From NCBI GenBank assembly GCA_942159475.1, contig OW804094.1:8563555-8627554 (forward strand): DNA of 64,000 bases. The letters are read 5' to 3'. Source of the DNA: Sthenelais limicola (lineage: Eukaryota; Annelida; Polychaeta; Phyllodocida; Sigalionidae). Position numbers and translations under genes: made by a program. Shown here in pieces: positions 1-10,984 of the stretch (position 1 is its first letter; each line of letters opens with the position of its first letter). The notes under the pieces were generated by a model. It searched no databases, was not told the DNA's origin, and saw nothing but the letters and a program-made list of their open reading frames with translations.

Positions 1-248
1 TATCTATACATTCTAAGATCATCCTATGCAGCACATTTACCTACTTTACTATAGTAATTGTTCGCCCCAAAATATTAGAAACTTTTTTTCAGAAATAAAA
101 AAATATAACTTTAAATATAGAAATACTTATTTAATGTCCTTAATGTTTACCACCATTGGAATCGGCTTGATATCCTCTTTTCAAATATAATGGTGTCTCA
201 AAATCATCTTTTTGCGACTTATGACTCATTTTCCTGAAACACGTCACA
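1..248 (-). mobile_element. Family A MITE, truncated by window edge
   Basis: This is the right part of a family A element. It ends in the family terminal sequence that reads GCGACTTATGACTCATTTTC and then CTGAAACACGTCACA. The left part lies outside the window. It is non-coding. Confidence 0.75.
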
Positions 249-251
249 TTT

Positions 252-520
252 TATTAAATATATCTATGCATTTCTAAGGTCACCCTGTAGATTATATTTA
301 GCTTCTTTACAAGTGAAATGTCCACCCACAAATCTTTCAAACCTTTTTCAAAAATAAAATTTAATACATCAAACATAAAATATAGAAAAACTACTTAGGT
401 GCCCTCAATGTTTACCATCATTGGAATTGGCTTCATCTCATCTATTCAAATAATGTTATGGTGATATCTCATAATAAATATTTTGCGACTTGTGACTCAT
501 GTTCCTATAACACATCACAT
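252..520 (-). mobile_element. Family A MITE, half copy
   Basis: A second family A right half follows the first directly. It has the same internal order of motifs (poly-A/T tract, ATTGGAATTGGCTTCATCTC) and ends ACACATCACA. It has no left terminal repeat, so it is either a truncated copy or a tandem half-copy. Confidence 0.65.
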
Positions 521-540
521 ATTGGAGGCGTTTCCTTAAA

Positions 541-810
541 GCCGCACTCTCCGTTAACGTCGGTCAAGAAATGAACATTTTCTACTTTTTGTTCAGTTCT
601 TTTACAACTCATCTATAAGTCATTAAATTTGATAAGAATTTGATGGGATTTTGTCTGGCTGTTTTTGCTACCTGGCTTCATAAACGGCCTTATTTGTTTT
701 TGGAGGACATGCCCCAAACCATTCCTATGATGACTTCACTTATCATCGCTCACCGGCGGCTGTTTTCACTCGACCAATTCTACTTCAAATCGTTGTATTA
801 ACATATAATT
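541..810. repeat. Dispersed repeat D, uninterrupted copy
   Basis: This stretch contains CCGCACTCTCCGTTAACGTC and TTTGCTACCTGGCTTC. It reappears at 63,470-64,000, where a family A element splits it. It holds no coding frame. It is an unclassified dispersed repeat of this genome. Confidence 0.55.
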
Positions 811-920
811 ATGGCAGTTGCAGAATATTGATGAATGCAGACCGATATGACTAAATTTGGTGAGTTTCTGTTTGCCATAGTAGCTGGTAATGCAGATGTA
901 AAAGTGAGCAGTGTGCTAGA

Positions 921-1291
921 TTGTCAGAAAATGAGTCATAAGTCGCAAAAAATAGATTTTGAGATACCATTATATTTGAAAAGATGAGATCAAGCCGATT
1001 CCAATGATAGTAAACAGTCTAATAATCTAATAAGTATTTCTAGATTTTAAGTTTGATATTTTCGTTTTTGAAAAAAAAGTTTCCAATATTTCTGGGGGTC
1101 AATAAACAGTAAAGTAACTCAATGTAGTCCATATAAGGACCTTTAAAACGCAAGGATATAATTATTACATAGATTGTTACATAGATTAACCCACCAAAAA
1201 TTATAACATTCCAATCATGTGATCTTGTGAAAAACACTTTGAAAAATATCAATTTTGTGACTTATGACTCATTTTCATGAAACACATCACA
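921..1291 (+). mobile_element. Family A MITE
   Basis: This is a near full-length family A copy. The left end is diverged (GTCAGAAAATGAGTCATAAG) and the right end is CATTTTCATGAAACACATCA. The interior contains the family's AAAAAAAGTTTCCAATATTT segment. It is non-coding. Confidence 0.7.
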
Positions 1292-1410
1292 TATTCAAAT
1301 AGGATTTAATCTTAAATCAGAGCATGTAACCATTATATTGTATTCATACTAGTAAATCTCTTTTAGTCGTTGACAAAGTGACATTGTCAACCGTTAAGAT
1401 AAATAAGAGG

Positions 1411-1627
1411 GTGACATTTCCAGAAAATGCACAATTCACATTCAGAAACCCTCCCAAATAACTCGAATTCAATACAGAAATGAGGCTCAAAACACAATTT
1501 AACATACATAAACACATGCTTTGGATGAACTTGATGCCAAATATAGTCAGATATAACTAGTATTTCCCATTTTGCAGTCGAATTTAGCAGAATGTACTAA
1601 ATGTGTAGAAACTGTACATTTTTTCTG
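1411..1627 (-). mobile_element. Family B MITE, diverged
   Basis: This is a family B interior with diverged ends: CCAGAAAATGCACAATTCAC at left and GAAACTGTACATTTTTTCTG at right. It abuts a half copy of family A, giving a composite. Confidence 0.6.
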
Positions 1628-1869
1628 TTCAATGTTACTGGATGGGTAATTACCAGTAAAGTAATGAAATATACTGCATACAAAACCCTTCAAAACGCAA
1701 GAATATATTTAATACAATGTCCTAAAATTTGTTGCATGGATTCATATGACTATAAGTACTAAACCCTCTAAAAATCAGAACATTTCAATAAAGAGACCTT
1801 GTAATAAAAACAATTTAAAAAATATCAATTTTGCGACTTATGACTCATTTTCTCGAAACACATAACATA
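1628..1869 (+). mobile_element. Family A MITE, right half
   Basis: The copy starts at the internal TGGATGGGTAATTACCAG segment and ends GCGACTTATGACTCATTTTC. A half copy with the same start occurs at 13,850, so this truncation point recurs. Confidence 0.65.
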
Positions 1870-2082
1870 TAGCCCTATTCACTTGAGCTCGTTAGTTATG
1901 GGCAATGGGGATGTCCTGCCCAACACTCTTAGCTGGAGCATTGACCCCGTGCTCCTTACCATAAATAAGGAAGGGAGGACAACCCAAATGGATGGGGCCA
2001 GTCAGCAGTTTGACCTTATTGGGTATCTGATCCATGTCTCAGGTATACATGAACAATATAAGGGATGTTTTGTGTTATTGGA
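1870..2082. other. Short open stretch, unrecognised
   Basis: This is about 200 bases of more GC-balanced sequence between MITEs. It is open for 90 codons on the + strand from 1,883, but the last third of that frame runs into a family B repeat. I recognise no domain and do not call a gene. Confidence 0.2.
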
Positions 2083-2175
2083 CAAAATCACCAGAAAAAT
2101 GTACAATTCACCTTCACCAATTCTCTCAAATAACCCAAATTTAAGAAGAGAATGAAGTTCAAAATTCAATTTAGC
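2083..2175 (-). mobile_element. Family B MITE, left fragment
   Basis: Only the left arm of family B is present (AGAAAAATGTACAATTCACC and then CTCTCAAATAACCCAAATTT). The copy breaks off at about 2,175. Confidence 0.55.
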
Positions 2176-2179
2176 CTAG

Positions 2180-2422
2180 ATAATTCCACATTGCCTCCCA
2201 GTGATTGAAGACAGCAAAATTTTGTGTAATGGTTACATTTCATTGCATACAGTTTTTTGTCGCCGTGATGTTTTCCTATTTCTCTTACTGCGTCAATGAA
2301 GTCTATTTTCCCCTTTTTAAATAACCTTGTTCTATACAACTTTTCACAATCTTTCATTTTGTGTTTAATAGCTGGATGATGGTCATGTTTAGTAATGGTG
2401 TCTTTGTCGTCATGACGATAAT
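2180..2422 (-). pseudogene. Possible exon fragment of a Cys/His-containing protein
   Basis: The minus strand is open across this stretch. The translation has a protein-like composition, with motifs such as HDDKDTITKHDHH, KMKDCEKLYRTRLFKKGKID and a C-terminal pair of cysteines (NHYTKFCC). A family A element begins at 2,423 and cuts the upstream side. No Met start, splice pair or known domain can be defined. It may be an exon remnant or chance coding potential. Confidence 0.3.
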
Positions 2423-2822
2423 TGTGATGTGTTCCAGGAAAATGAGTCATAAGTCGCATATCGAAAGTGATATATTTCCAAGATCTCTTTGTAGGAATGT
2501 TCTCATTTTTGGTGTGACTAACGCTGGATGAAGTATTCATACATGTACCAAATTGCAAGATAGTGTATCAAATATTGTCATGCATTTGTAGGGTCATTCC
2601 ATAGAGTATATTTACCTACTTTAATAATAATTGTCCACGCAAAAATATTGAAAACATTTTTTTCAGAAATAAAAATATCAAACTTAAATTATAGAAATAC
2701 TTATTAGATGCCCTTAATGTTTATATTCATTGGAATCCCCTTGGTCTCACCTTTTCAAATATGATAATATCACAAAATCCAATTTTGCGACTTATGACTC
2801 GTTTTCCTGAAACACATCACAA
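2423..2822 (+). mobile_element. Family A MITE
   Basis: This is a full-length copy with both ends present: TGTGATGTGTTCCAGGAAAA at left and GTTTTCCTGAAACACATCAC at right. It interrupts the exon-like minus-strand stretch at 2,180-2,422. Confidence 0.8.
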
Positions 2823-2930
2823 TTGTCTCAGGCTTCAGGTTAGCTACGATTTCCCTGCAATATTTGTTAAATCCTTTTGAAGTTTAGTTACAACGAGCAT
2901 GAAGGGAAGGTTTAAGCTCGTTGCTATATA

Positions 2931-3168
2931 TGGGTCAGATCATCAGAAAATGTACAATTGGCAGCTCTACACATTCAGCAAATTTGGTTAAATCCAGCTG
3001 ACAAATGATAAATGCTAGATATATCTGAATATATTTGGTATTCCAATGATCCAAACAGTGTCTTTGGATATGTTGACCTGTATTTTGAAGCTAAATTTTT
3101 ATCTGAAATGTGGGTTATTTGAGAGGAATGGTGAAGACAAATTGTACATTTTCTGGCGATCTGACCCA
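2931..3168 (+). mobile_element. Family B MITE with TATA flanks
   Basis: This is a full copy of 238 bp. It starts TGGGTCAGATCATCAGAAAA and ends TTTTCTGGCGATCTGACCCA. TATA is found immediately outside both ends, consistent with a 4-bp target duplication. A (TA)n run follows at 3,169-3,192. Confidence 0.85.
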
Positions 3169-3263
3169 TATATATATATATATATATATATAGGTGTATA
3201 TAAGAACAGAAAGTTTAAACTTGGTATCAGGTGTACAGAGAGTCTGTTCCTAGTATGACAATA

Positions 3264-3674
3264 TGTGATTTGTTTCAGGAACATGAGACATAAGTCGCAA
3301 AAAAAAGATTTGGAGATACCATTATATTTGAAAAGAGGAGATCAATCCGTATCCAATGGTGGTAAACATCAAGGATATTGAATAAGTATTTCTATATTTC
3401 AAGTTTGATATTTTTATTTGTGAAAAAAAAAGTTTTCAATATTTTGGGGCGAACAATTACTAGTAAAGTAGGTAAATGTGCTCCATAGGATGATCGTAGA
3501 AATGCACGGATATATTTGATACACTATCCTGAAATTTAGTTTGTGTATTCATAAGACCTATCTAACGAGATACACCAAATATGAAAACATTCCAAAAAGG
3601 AGACCTTGTGAATAAATGACCTTTAAAAATATGAATTTTCTGACTTGTGACTCATTTTCCTGGAACACATCAGA
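3264..3674 (+). mobile_element. Family A MITE
   Basis: This is a full copy from TGTGATTTGTTTCAGGAACA to TTTTCCTGGAACACATCAGA. The ends are mildly diverged and the interior is typical. Confidence 0.8.
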
Positions 3675-3765
3675 TATAACAATGTGTAACTAAACTGCCA
3701 GTGCCTTTGTTGTGTGACCACACCTACACACACCTACACACTCATCTCACCATGACACAACCATA

Positions 3766-4151
3766 TGTGATGTGTTTCAGGAAAATGAGTCATAAGTCGG
3801 AAAAAATAGATTTTGAGATATCATTATATTTGAAAAGATGGGATCAAGCTGATTCCAATGATAGTAAACAGTCTAATAATCTAATAAGTATTTCTAGATT
3901 TTAATTTTAATTAGTTTCCAATATTTCTGGGGTAAATAAAAAGTAAAGTAACTAAATGTAGTCCATATGAGGACCTTTAAAACTAAAGTTTATATTAGAT
4001 ACATTTGAGAAATTTGAGACATCAATTGATATAGCTATAGGTGATAAACCTATCAAGAATTAGAACATTCCAACAATGTGATCTTGTGAAAAAACACTTT
4101 GAAAAATATCAACTTTGAGACTTATGACTCATTTTCCTGAAACACATCACA
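3766..4151 (+). mobile_element. Family A MITE, well-preserved ends
   Basis: It begins TGTGATGTGTTTCAGGAAAA and ends TTTTCCTGAAACACATCACA. TA flanks both ends, suggesting a TA target site. This is one of the best copies for defining the family. Confidence 0.85.
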
Positions 4152-4221
4152 TATTGCCTTACCGCCCGCCTGCCACACCCACTTCTACTGATACTATTAA
4201 CATCTCCAGTACTTATACCTA

Positions 4222-4335
4222 ATGGCACGACAAAGGTTTGTAATTGATCGGAGGATCAATGAATATGAGACACCAAAGGGGTGGAGTGCAATTTGACCTC
4301 CATCGAGATCAATTACAAACTGTACAGAGTGCCAT
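4222..4335. mobile_element. 114-bp palindromic MITE
   Basis: The termini ATGGCAC and GTGCCAT are inverted, and inner arms TTTGTAATTGATC and GATCAATTACAAA pair further inside. TA occurs on both flanks. The size and target suggest a Tc1/mariner-type derivative, although a Harbinger-type 3-bp target cannot be excluded. Confidence 0.6.
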
Positions 4336-5070
4336 TAAGTATTTACTACATACTGAGTTATAGTTTCATAAGATATATTTACCTTCTGTTTTTTTTGACA
4401 AATTTCCGGAACAATGTCTGAAAACTTTCAAACATGCAAGTCAGCGATACACATCTGCCGCTAATGGTTGGTACTGACTAACTACTATAGTGCTGCACCC
4501 CAAGTTAGGGACTTTGCTTATTAGCCACATTTTTAAAAAGAAACCTTGATAATTAAAATGTTTTCCTTGTTCAGAAGACTTAAGATGGATACTAGAAGTC
4601 AGAATATTGTCTATGTTCCAAGTGATTATGATTTTTGTATCATTAAATTCAAATTTAGAACCTTAAAATGGAATATTTTCCTCCAAAGGTTCATAATTTA
4701 ATCGTGTTTCCTGGTATTTTTTCAAGAATGAGAGACAATCATGCCTGCATATGTGTCAAACTTTAATTAAAAGAAGAGAATTAATTAAAATTTTAAAATA
4801 GATTGACTCCACATATTGTATTTCTAAGTAGATTCAAAGAAAACAAAATTTATTTCCATAATTAGATAATAGTTCTTGTCATTCATAGCTTTTGACCATA
4901 CATATTGAAATCATTCAAGAGTTTTATCGCATTGGGATGTATGGTTAAATTGGGCCTAAGTTTACCCTAAAATGTGTACTCCAGTTTACAGAAATGTAAA
5001 TTATTTTGTGATACAGAAATTATAGTTGGTGACATAAGACAGCCTAGACAGCAAAGGCTTCTGCCCTTAA

Positions 5071-6794
5071 CCCGACGGGCAAATGAACGCGATTCTACGC
5101 GATTTTTAATGCGCAATCATCTCGCCAGAGTTCCGTGATGAGAGTGGACGCTTTTCACGCAATAATTATTGCGCAATGATTGCGAGATGGTCAGCTAAAA
5201 GTATAACGCAATATTAGTGCAAAAATTAGCAAATTCTTATGGCATTTTGGGCGGGATATTTTATGCACAAATTATGTCATTGCATTGCTTTTATTTGCAG
5301 AATAATATCATTCTAAATTAGTCATAACTAATTCTCCATGGTAATGCATCAATTTTTTAATCATGGTTTTTATTATCTTAGACACTTATAATACTTAAAA
5401 CAGTTTGACATCATTTTTGTCATCTCTTTCCAATCCACCATGACAGCAGGTTTGCCTACCTGTAGGTGAAGGTTTGCCTACCAGTAGGTGAAGGTTTGCC
5501 TACCTGTAGGTGAAGGTTTGCCTACCTGTAGGTGACGTCAGTGTGTGTGCATTTGTACAACGGCTACAGAGCACTCATTGCACCCATACCATTTCTGTAT
5601 ACAGTTATAGGGGGTGTTTTGATTATTACCCGTTTTTCAAAATCAAAAAAATAAATTACACTAATGAACTGTTTGAAGATATTACTTATAATGTTTCTAA
5701 TCAAATGGTTAGGAACATATATAATGTATAAATGCAGCACTTTCATTGTAAAAGAAATTGAAAATGCACCTCAGTTACCAGTTGCGCCACCTGGTGAAAA
5801 CAGTACTCTATAACAGTACCTGGTGAGAACAAGTGGCATAATGGTAATGGATATATTTTCATTAAATATCGCTAGTCGAATTAGTTAGTAATATATCTCA
5901 TTTTTACCCTAAATCATTTGATAAATCGGGCATAATGAGGCTGAAATAAGGCAAAATAATCGGGAAAATATAGGTATCTGGATCATAGGTGTAGGAACCG
6001 AAATATTGGCCCCAGCCTTCCCAAACTTCACCTGCAATGCATTATGCTGATATTCCCTGCTATATGTACACCGACGATTGTAGAGATTCAACGAATTTAA
6101 TTTTTTCTAAAATAAAAATTGCCTTCTCAAATCAAATGCTGCCCATTTGGGAGTATTACTCATATAGTAGCCGTTCTCTGTGCGAAAAATCAGGCCTCTG
6201 TGAATTCAGGAAGCCAGTACAGCCTCAATGTCGCACACACCTTCATTTGACACTTTGCTTTCACACCACAATTCGCTCACCCATACAATGGCAGTGTTGG
6301 CTCAGTTTGATACCCTTTTAAAGCTAAATGCAACCCCCAAATAGTGTATTCTGAGAGGAATTGTACATTTCTATAATGACACACTGGATTTTTTTGCATG
6401 AAAATCTTTGCATACTCTGAGGCTGACAATGAAATTCATTTAATTCATATAATGAGTATTTAGATGCGATTTTGAATGCGCATTATATGCGCAATTGAGA
6501 TCACACCCATATTATTGGCTCTTAAAGAAAACATGTATTTGTAGATGAATTGGTTGAGTAACACATGTTTAATACAAAAATAAATGAATATGAATGAGAA
6601 CTTGATCCAACACAAGTGTAAGACTACCAACAACATAGGAGGAAATGGACGCAATGGATTTCACATAATGATGGCTAATAGCATGTCCATTTCACTGTGA
6701 TTCAAAGCTATAAGTATCACACTTCACTAGTTTGCGGCCAATCACAAAATGATCCCAGTGCCATCACACTCAATTGCACTCAGTGCCCGTCGGG
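5071..6794. mobile_element. TTAA-type TIR element nested in the outer element
   Basis: The ends are CCCGACGGGCA and TGCCCGTCGGG. TTAA precedes the left end. The right flank reads AAGTGAACC, while the paralogous uninterrupted copy at 7,622 reads TTAAGTGAACC. This indicates insertion at TTAA with two bases lost on the right. GCGCAAT and ATTGCAC motifs cluster near both ends. No transposase frame is seen. The TTAA target and CCC/GGG ends resemble piggyBac-type elements, but the superfamily is an inference. Confidence 0.65.
5449..5535. repeat. 22-bp tandem repeat, four units
   Basis: Four near-identical units of GGTTTGCCTACCTGTAGGTG plus AA lie in tandem. The core CCTACCTGTAGG is nearly palindromic. 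The array lies inside the nested TTAA-type element. Confidence 0.85.
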
Positions 6795-7006
6795 AAGTGA
6801 ACCAGTGAAAAATAGTATTTGAGTGAAAAATATGGGCCTCTGTGTGATTCTAAAAAGTCTCATGTTAATCCTTACAATCCCAGATTTCACCTAAACATCC
6901 ATTTTTCAGTGAAAATTGGTCCAATTTGGGACATTTCGGCTTTCAATTATTCGCTCTGCCATTTCCACCATTTTGATAGTACAACGTTGACATATGTGCC
7001 AAAAAT
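6795..7006 (+). repeat. Dispersed repeat, copy 1 (split)
   Basis: About 210 bp are nearly identical to 7,626-7,836. The shared start is GTGAACCAGTGAAAAAT and the shared end is CATATGTGCCAAAAATT. The upstream few bases of this copy lie at 5,061-5,070, before the nested element. The short matching open frames in both copies follow from the repeat and are not evidence of a gene. Confidence 0.75.
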
Positions 7007-7396
7007 TGGCAAATTTAATTTTGTATGTGCAACATGGCCCCCAATGCTGCAGAACCATTTACCTAAGATAACTTGCCATGGAAACAGTTGAAAGTCAGGA
7101 TTTTCATGACATTTCAGATGCGGTTACCATGGAAACAGCTGTTAATATGAAAAAGAATTCTTGCAATTGTGCATGTGACAGTTTCAAATACAGATAGCCC
7201 CGAATGTTTTCTTTTATTTGACATATCATATATTATTGTATCATATCATAAAAACTCATAAAGTTATCATGGATCATATGAAATAAGTCAAGGCAACTTT
7301 AAGTTTTAGTCCCTAACTTGGGGTGCACCACTATAGGCGCCAGGCTACTTATGTAATATATCTACTACCTACACTGACTTAGGACCACTAATTTCA

Positions 7397-7417
7397 GGTT
7401 AGGGTTAGGGTTATAAT
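7397..7417 (+). repeat. Short interstitial TTAGGG run
   Basis: GGTTAGGGTTAGGGTT is a run of just over two telomere-type units. It is too short to imply a fusion point. Confidence 0.5.
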
Positions 7418-7621
7418 AAGTATTGTTATCAATCCATGTACTCCATTCCACCTCCAGGTGGAGAGTGACTCATTCAGACCAACAGACAGTGCTCCACCTC
7501 ACTCCAGCACCAGCTACTGACTAAGCAAATCCTGCTCACCCTAATTTTAATAAATACTTTATTTCTATTTACTCAATAATTGTTTCGCAATTCTACACCA
7601 GCCTATCCTCATCAATTGCCC

Positions 7622-7836
7622 TTAAGTGAACCAGTGAAAAATGGTATTTGAGTGAAAAATATGGGCCTCTGTGTGATTCTAAAAAGTCTCATGTTAATCC
7701 TTACAATCCCAGATTTCACCTAAACGGCCATTTTTCAGTGAAAATTGGTCAAATTTGGGACATTTCGGCTTTCAATTATTCGCTCTGCCATTTCGACCAT
7801 TTTGATAGTACAACGTTGACATATGTGCCAAAAATT
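7622..7836 (+). repeat. Dispersed repeat, copy 2 (uninterrupted)
   Basis: This is the paralogue of 6,795-7,006. It contains the intact CCCTTAAGTGAACC junction, so it acts as the empty site for the nested TTAA-type element. Confidence 0.75.
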
Positions 7837-8215
7837 TATATCAATAATTCAACTAATAATCAAATTTCATTTTACCAACAACTGTATCAACTCTGTATCA
7901 AAAATTACGTTATTTGGGTCATGTGCTTCCATGACAACCTGTAACTATGCGTAATTGCTGTATTGTAAAGGTGTATTTGTATTCAAGAACCACTAAATAG
8001 CTCATGTATTTTATTATATCATATTAGAATTCTAGCACAGGAGGTATATCATATCAATATATCTTGTTATCTCAGATAACTCCATGTATCTCATACATCA
8101 ACCATTATGATATTAGATATTTGTATACGTCTTGAAGTCAACGACCATTTTGCAGACAAAAATTGTTTGCATTAAGTACTGGACTATGTACCCTCAAAAT
8201 ATATTTTTTTAATTT

Positions 8216-9390
8216 ACTGTTATTTTGACTATTATTTTGACTGTTATCTTTACTGTTATTTTGACTGTTATTTTGACTGTTATCTCTACAGTTACCTTTA
8301 CTGTTATCTTTGCTGTATCTTTATTGTTATCTGTACTGTCATCTGTACTGTTATCTGTACTGTTATCTGTACTGTTATCTGTACTGTCATCTGTACTGTT
8401 ATCTGTACTGTCATCTGTACTGTTATCTGTACTGTTATCTGTACTGTCATCTGTACTGTTATCTGTACTGTTATCTGTACTGTTATCTGTACTGTTATCT
8501 GTACTGTTATCTTTACTGTTATTTTGACCGTTATATTTATTGTTATTTTGACTGTTACCTTTACTTTTATTTTGACTGTTATTTTGACTGTTATCTTTAC
8601 TGTTATCTTTAATGTTATTTTGACTGTTATCTGTACTGTTATCTGTACTGTTATCTGTACTGTTATTTGTACTGTTATTTGTACTGTTATCTGTACTGTT
8701 ATCTGTACTGTTATCTGTACTGTTATCTGTACTGTTATCTGTACTGTTATCTGTACTGTTATCCGTACTGTTATCCGTACTGTTATCTGGACTGTTATCT
8801 GGACTGTTATCTGGACTGTTATCTGTACTGTTATCTGTACTGTTGTCTGTACTGTTATATGTACTGTTATCTGTACTGTTATCTGTACTGTTATCTGTAC
8901 TGTTATCTGTACTGTTATCTGTACTGTTATCTGTACTGTTATCTGTACTTTTATCTGTACTGTTATCTGTACTGTTATCTGTACTGTTATCTGTACTGTT
9001 ATCTGTACTGTTATCTGTACTTTTATCTGTACTGTTATCTGTACTGTTATTTGTACTGTTATTTGTACTGTTATCTGTACTGTTATATGTACTGTTATCT
9101 GTACTGTTACCTTTACTGTTATCTGTACTGTTATCTGTACTGTTATCTGTACTGTTATCTGTACTGTTATCTGTACTGTTATCTGTACTGTTATCTGTAC
9201 TGTTATCTGTACTGTTATCTGTACTGTTATCTGTACTGTTATCTGGACTGTTATCTGGACTGTTATCTGTACTGTTATCTGTATTGCTATCTTTATTGTT
9301 ATCTTTACTGTTATCTATACTGTTGTCTGTACTGTTATATGTACTGTTATCTTTACTGTTATCTTTACTGTTATCTTTACTGTTATCTTA
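8216..9390. repeat. 12-bp minisatellite (CTGTACTGTTAT)n
   Basis: About 1.17 kb consists of a 12-bp unit CTGTACTGTTAT, with variants TTTTGACTGTTAT, CTTTACTGTTAT and CTGGACTGTTAT in blocks. Because 12 is a multiple of 3, all three + frames stay open for long distances and give repetitive low-complexity translations. These are not genes. Variant blocks at both ends suggest growth from the middle. Confidence 0.95.
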
Positions 9391-9839
9391 ACAGCCGTAC
9401 ATGACCATATATGTGTTTTTTTATGTTTTTCCCAGAAATGAGTGAAAAATACATATTATGGATAAAATGGATTGTCCTCTCAATTTCCATCATTTTGAGG
9501 TATCACATGACTATATATGTGTGTTTTATGATTTTTCTAAAAACTGAATGGCAGCCATTTTTGTTTTTGATTTTTGACAGGGAAGGAGTCAGATTTCAGC
9601 TTGCCAACAGTGAGTTTCGTGTTCAGCACACCCAAATTAGCCAGAAAATTGCTGATGAACCTTTGTACTCAAAAATGCCTCTAGGAGTATTATGAGTGAT
9701 GTTTAGGTGGATTTTGCCTAGTCTATATGTCTTTATTATGGTGGAATAAATATTCTATGTTCGCCAAACTTCTCCTTCATGTTATTATTAATAATTGTTC
9801 ACATAATATAATCGTTCAAAATATATATCTATGCTTAAA

Positions 9840-10239
9840 TGTGATGTGTTTCAGGAAAATGAGTCATAAGTCGCAAAAAAATGATTTTGAGATACTATTA
9901 TATTTGAAAAGTTGAGATCAAGCCAATTCCAAAGATACTAAAGAGTCTAATTATAAATAAAAGATTTTAACTTTAATATTTTAATTTTGGAAAAAAAGTT
10001 TCCAATATTTCTGGGGGTCATAAAACAGTAAAGTAACTAAATGTAGTCCATATAAGAACCTTTAAAACTAAAGGATATATTACATAGATTGTCTTGGAAT
10101 TTGATACATCGATTGACATAACTATAAGTGATACACTCTCCAAAAATCAGAAGATTCCAATAATGTGATCTTGTAAAAATAAAGCTTTGAAAAATATAAA
10201 TTTTGCGACTTATGACTCATTTTCCTGAAACACATCACA
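9840..10239 (+). mobile_element. Family A MITE
   Basis: This is a full copy with clean ends: TGTGATGTGTTTCAGGAAAA and CATTTTCCTGAAACACATCA. The interior is typical. Confidence 0.85.
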
Positions 10240-10283
10240 AATGCCTCCACGACAGTCTATACCTCATATACATCTATATCTTC

Positions 10284-10318
10284 TGACAGATAAATAATTT
10301 TCAAATCAAATCAAATCG
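10284..10318 (+). repeat. Possible LINE 3' tail (ATCAA)n
   Basis: AATAATTTTCAAATCAAATC and following bases resemble the short tandem tails that close CR1/L2-type retrotransposons. No coding part is attached. Confidence 0.35.
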
Positions 10319-10517
10319 GAATTAACTTACTTGCTCAAGGACAAGAGCCTCGGCATCGTTTTTCCTCGTGCAATTACGCCCACGTGTCCTTTTTTAAATT
10401 TTCATTTCTAATATTTTGTTTTTTACCACGATAAAATATGGTTGTCACTGTTCTCCCACTCCTCCTCATTCCACCAGGATCGGGTATTACCCTATTTCAC
10501 AAAAAAAATAGCATAGA

Positions 10518-10599
10518 ATTGCCATTTTTTCAGTCTGATTTAGCAGAATTTACAAAATTTGTGGCTCTGCCAATTGTACATTTTCTGAAGATCTGACCT
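10518..10599 (-). mobile_element. Family B MITE, right fragment
   Basis: This is the right arm only: CAGTCTGATTTAGCAGAATT, then GCTCTGCCAATTGTACATTT and a degraded terminus GATCTGACC. Confidence 0.55.
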
Positions 10600-10618
10600 G
10601 AACGTGAATAGGGCTAAA

Positions 10619-10976
10619 TGGGTCAGATTTTCAGAAAATGTACAATTCGCCTTCAACAATCCTTTCAATAACACAAATTTAAGTGAAAGCTGACGTACAA
10701 AATACAGTTTAACACAATGAAAGAGATATTTTTAATCAACACAGATAATCTGATATGTATACCCATTATTTAAAGTTTGTTTCTGTCTAGTATTTATTTA
10801 TTTTTAATCATTTTTATTCAGGTTAACGAGCAGTTACATCAGTGTAAGGTTGTTGTTATTTAAATCATGGCTCCCCAATTCACCCTAAGGTGGTATACCA
10901 CTGGGCCCTGAGAGTATAACTGACGTTACCAAATTTGTAGAGCTGCCGATTGTGCATTTTGTGAAAATCTGACCCA
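10619..10976 (-). mobile_element. Family B MITE, expanded
   Basis: Both ends are present (TGGGTCAGATTTTCAGAAAA and TTTTGTGAAAATCTGACCCA), but the copy is 358 bp instead of about 235. About 120 bp of unrelated sequence sits in its right half. A LINE fragment begins directly after it. Confidence 0.7.
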
Positions 10977-10984
10977 TTTATAAA

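Larger units (their letters stand above)
4491..7330. mobile_element. 2.84-kb TIR element (outer of a nested pair)
   Basis: Inverted ends of about 23 bp are present: TGCTGCACCCCAAGTTAGGG at left and CCCTAACTTGGGGTGCACCA at right, with one mismatch. CTATAG lies immediately outside each end, which fits a 6-bp target duplication. No transposase frame is visible, so the element is non-autonomous. A second TIR element (5,071-6,794) is nested inside it. Confidence 0.75.

Noticed and set aside
7397..7417. Telomere fusion site
   Set aside because: Only about two TTAGGG units are present, too few to suggest a former chromosome end.
6819..7944. Two similar short proteins starting MSEKYGPLCDSKKS
   Set aside because: They lie in two copies of a dispersed non-coding repeat, and the similarity of the frames simply follows from the DNA repeat.
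8216..9390. CRISPR-like array
   Set aside because: The 12-bp units have no spacers and the genome is eukaryotic, so it is a minisatellite.
8225..9441. Open frames of 100-305 codons with repeated TVIC or LLSV motifs
   Set aside because: They are produced by the 12-bp minisatellite in all three + frames. They have no start context and no non-repeat sequence.
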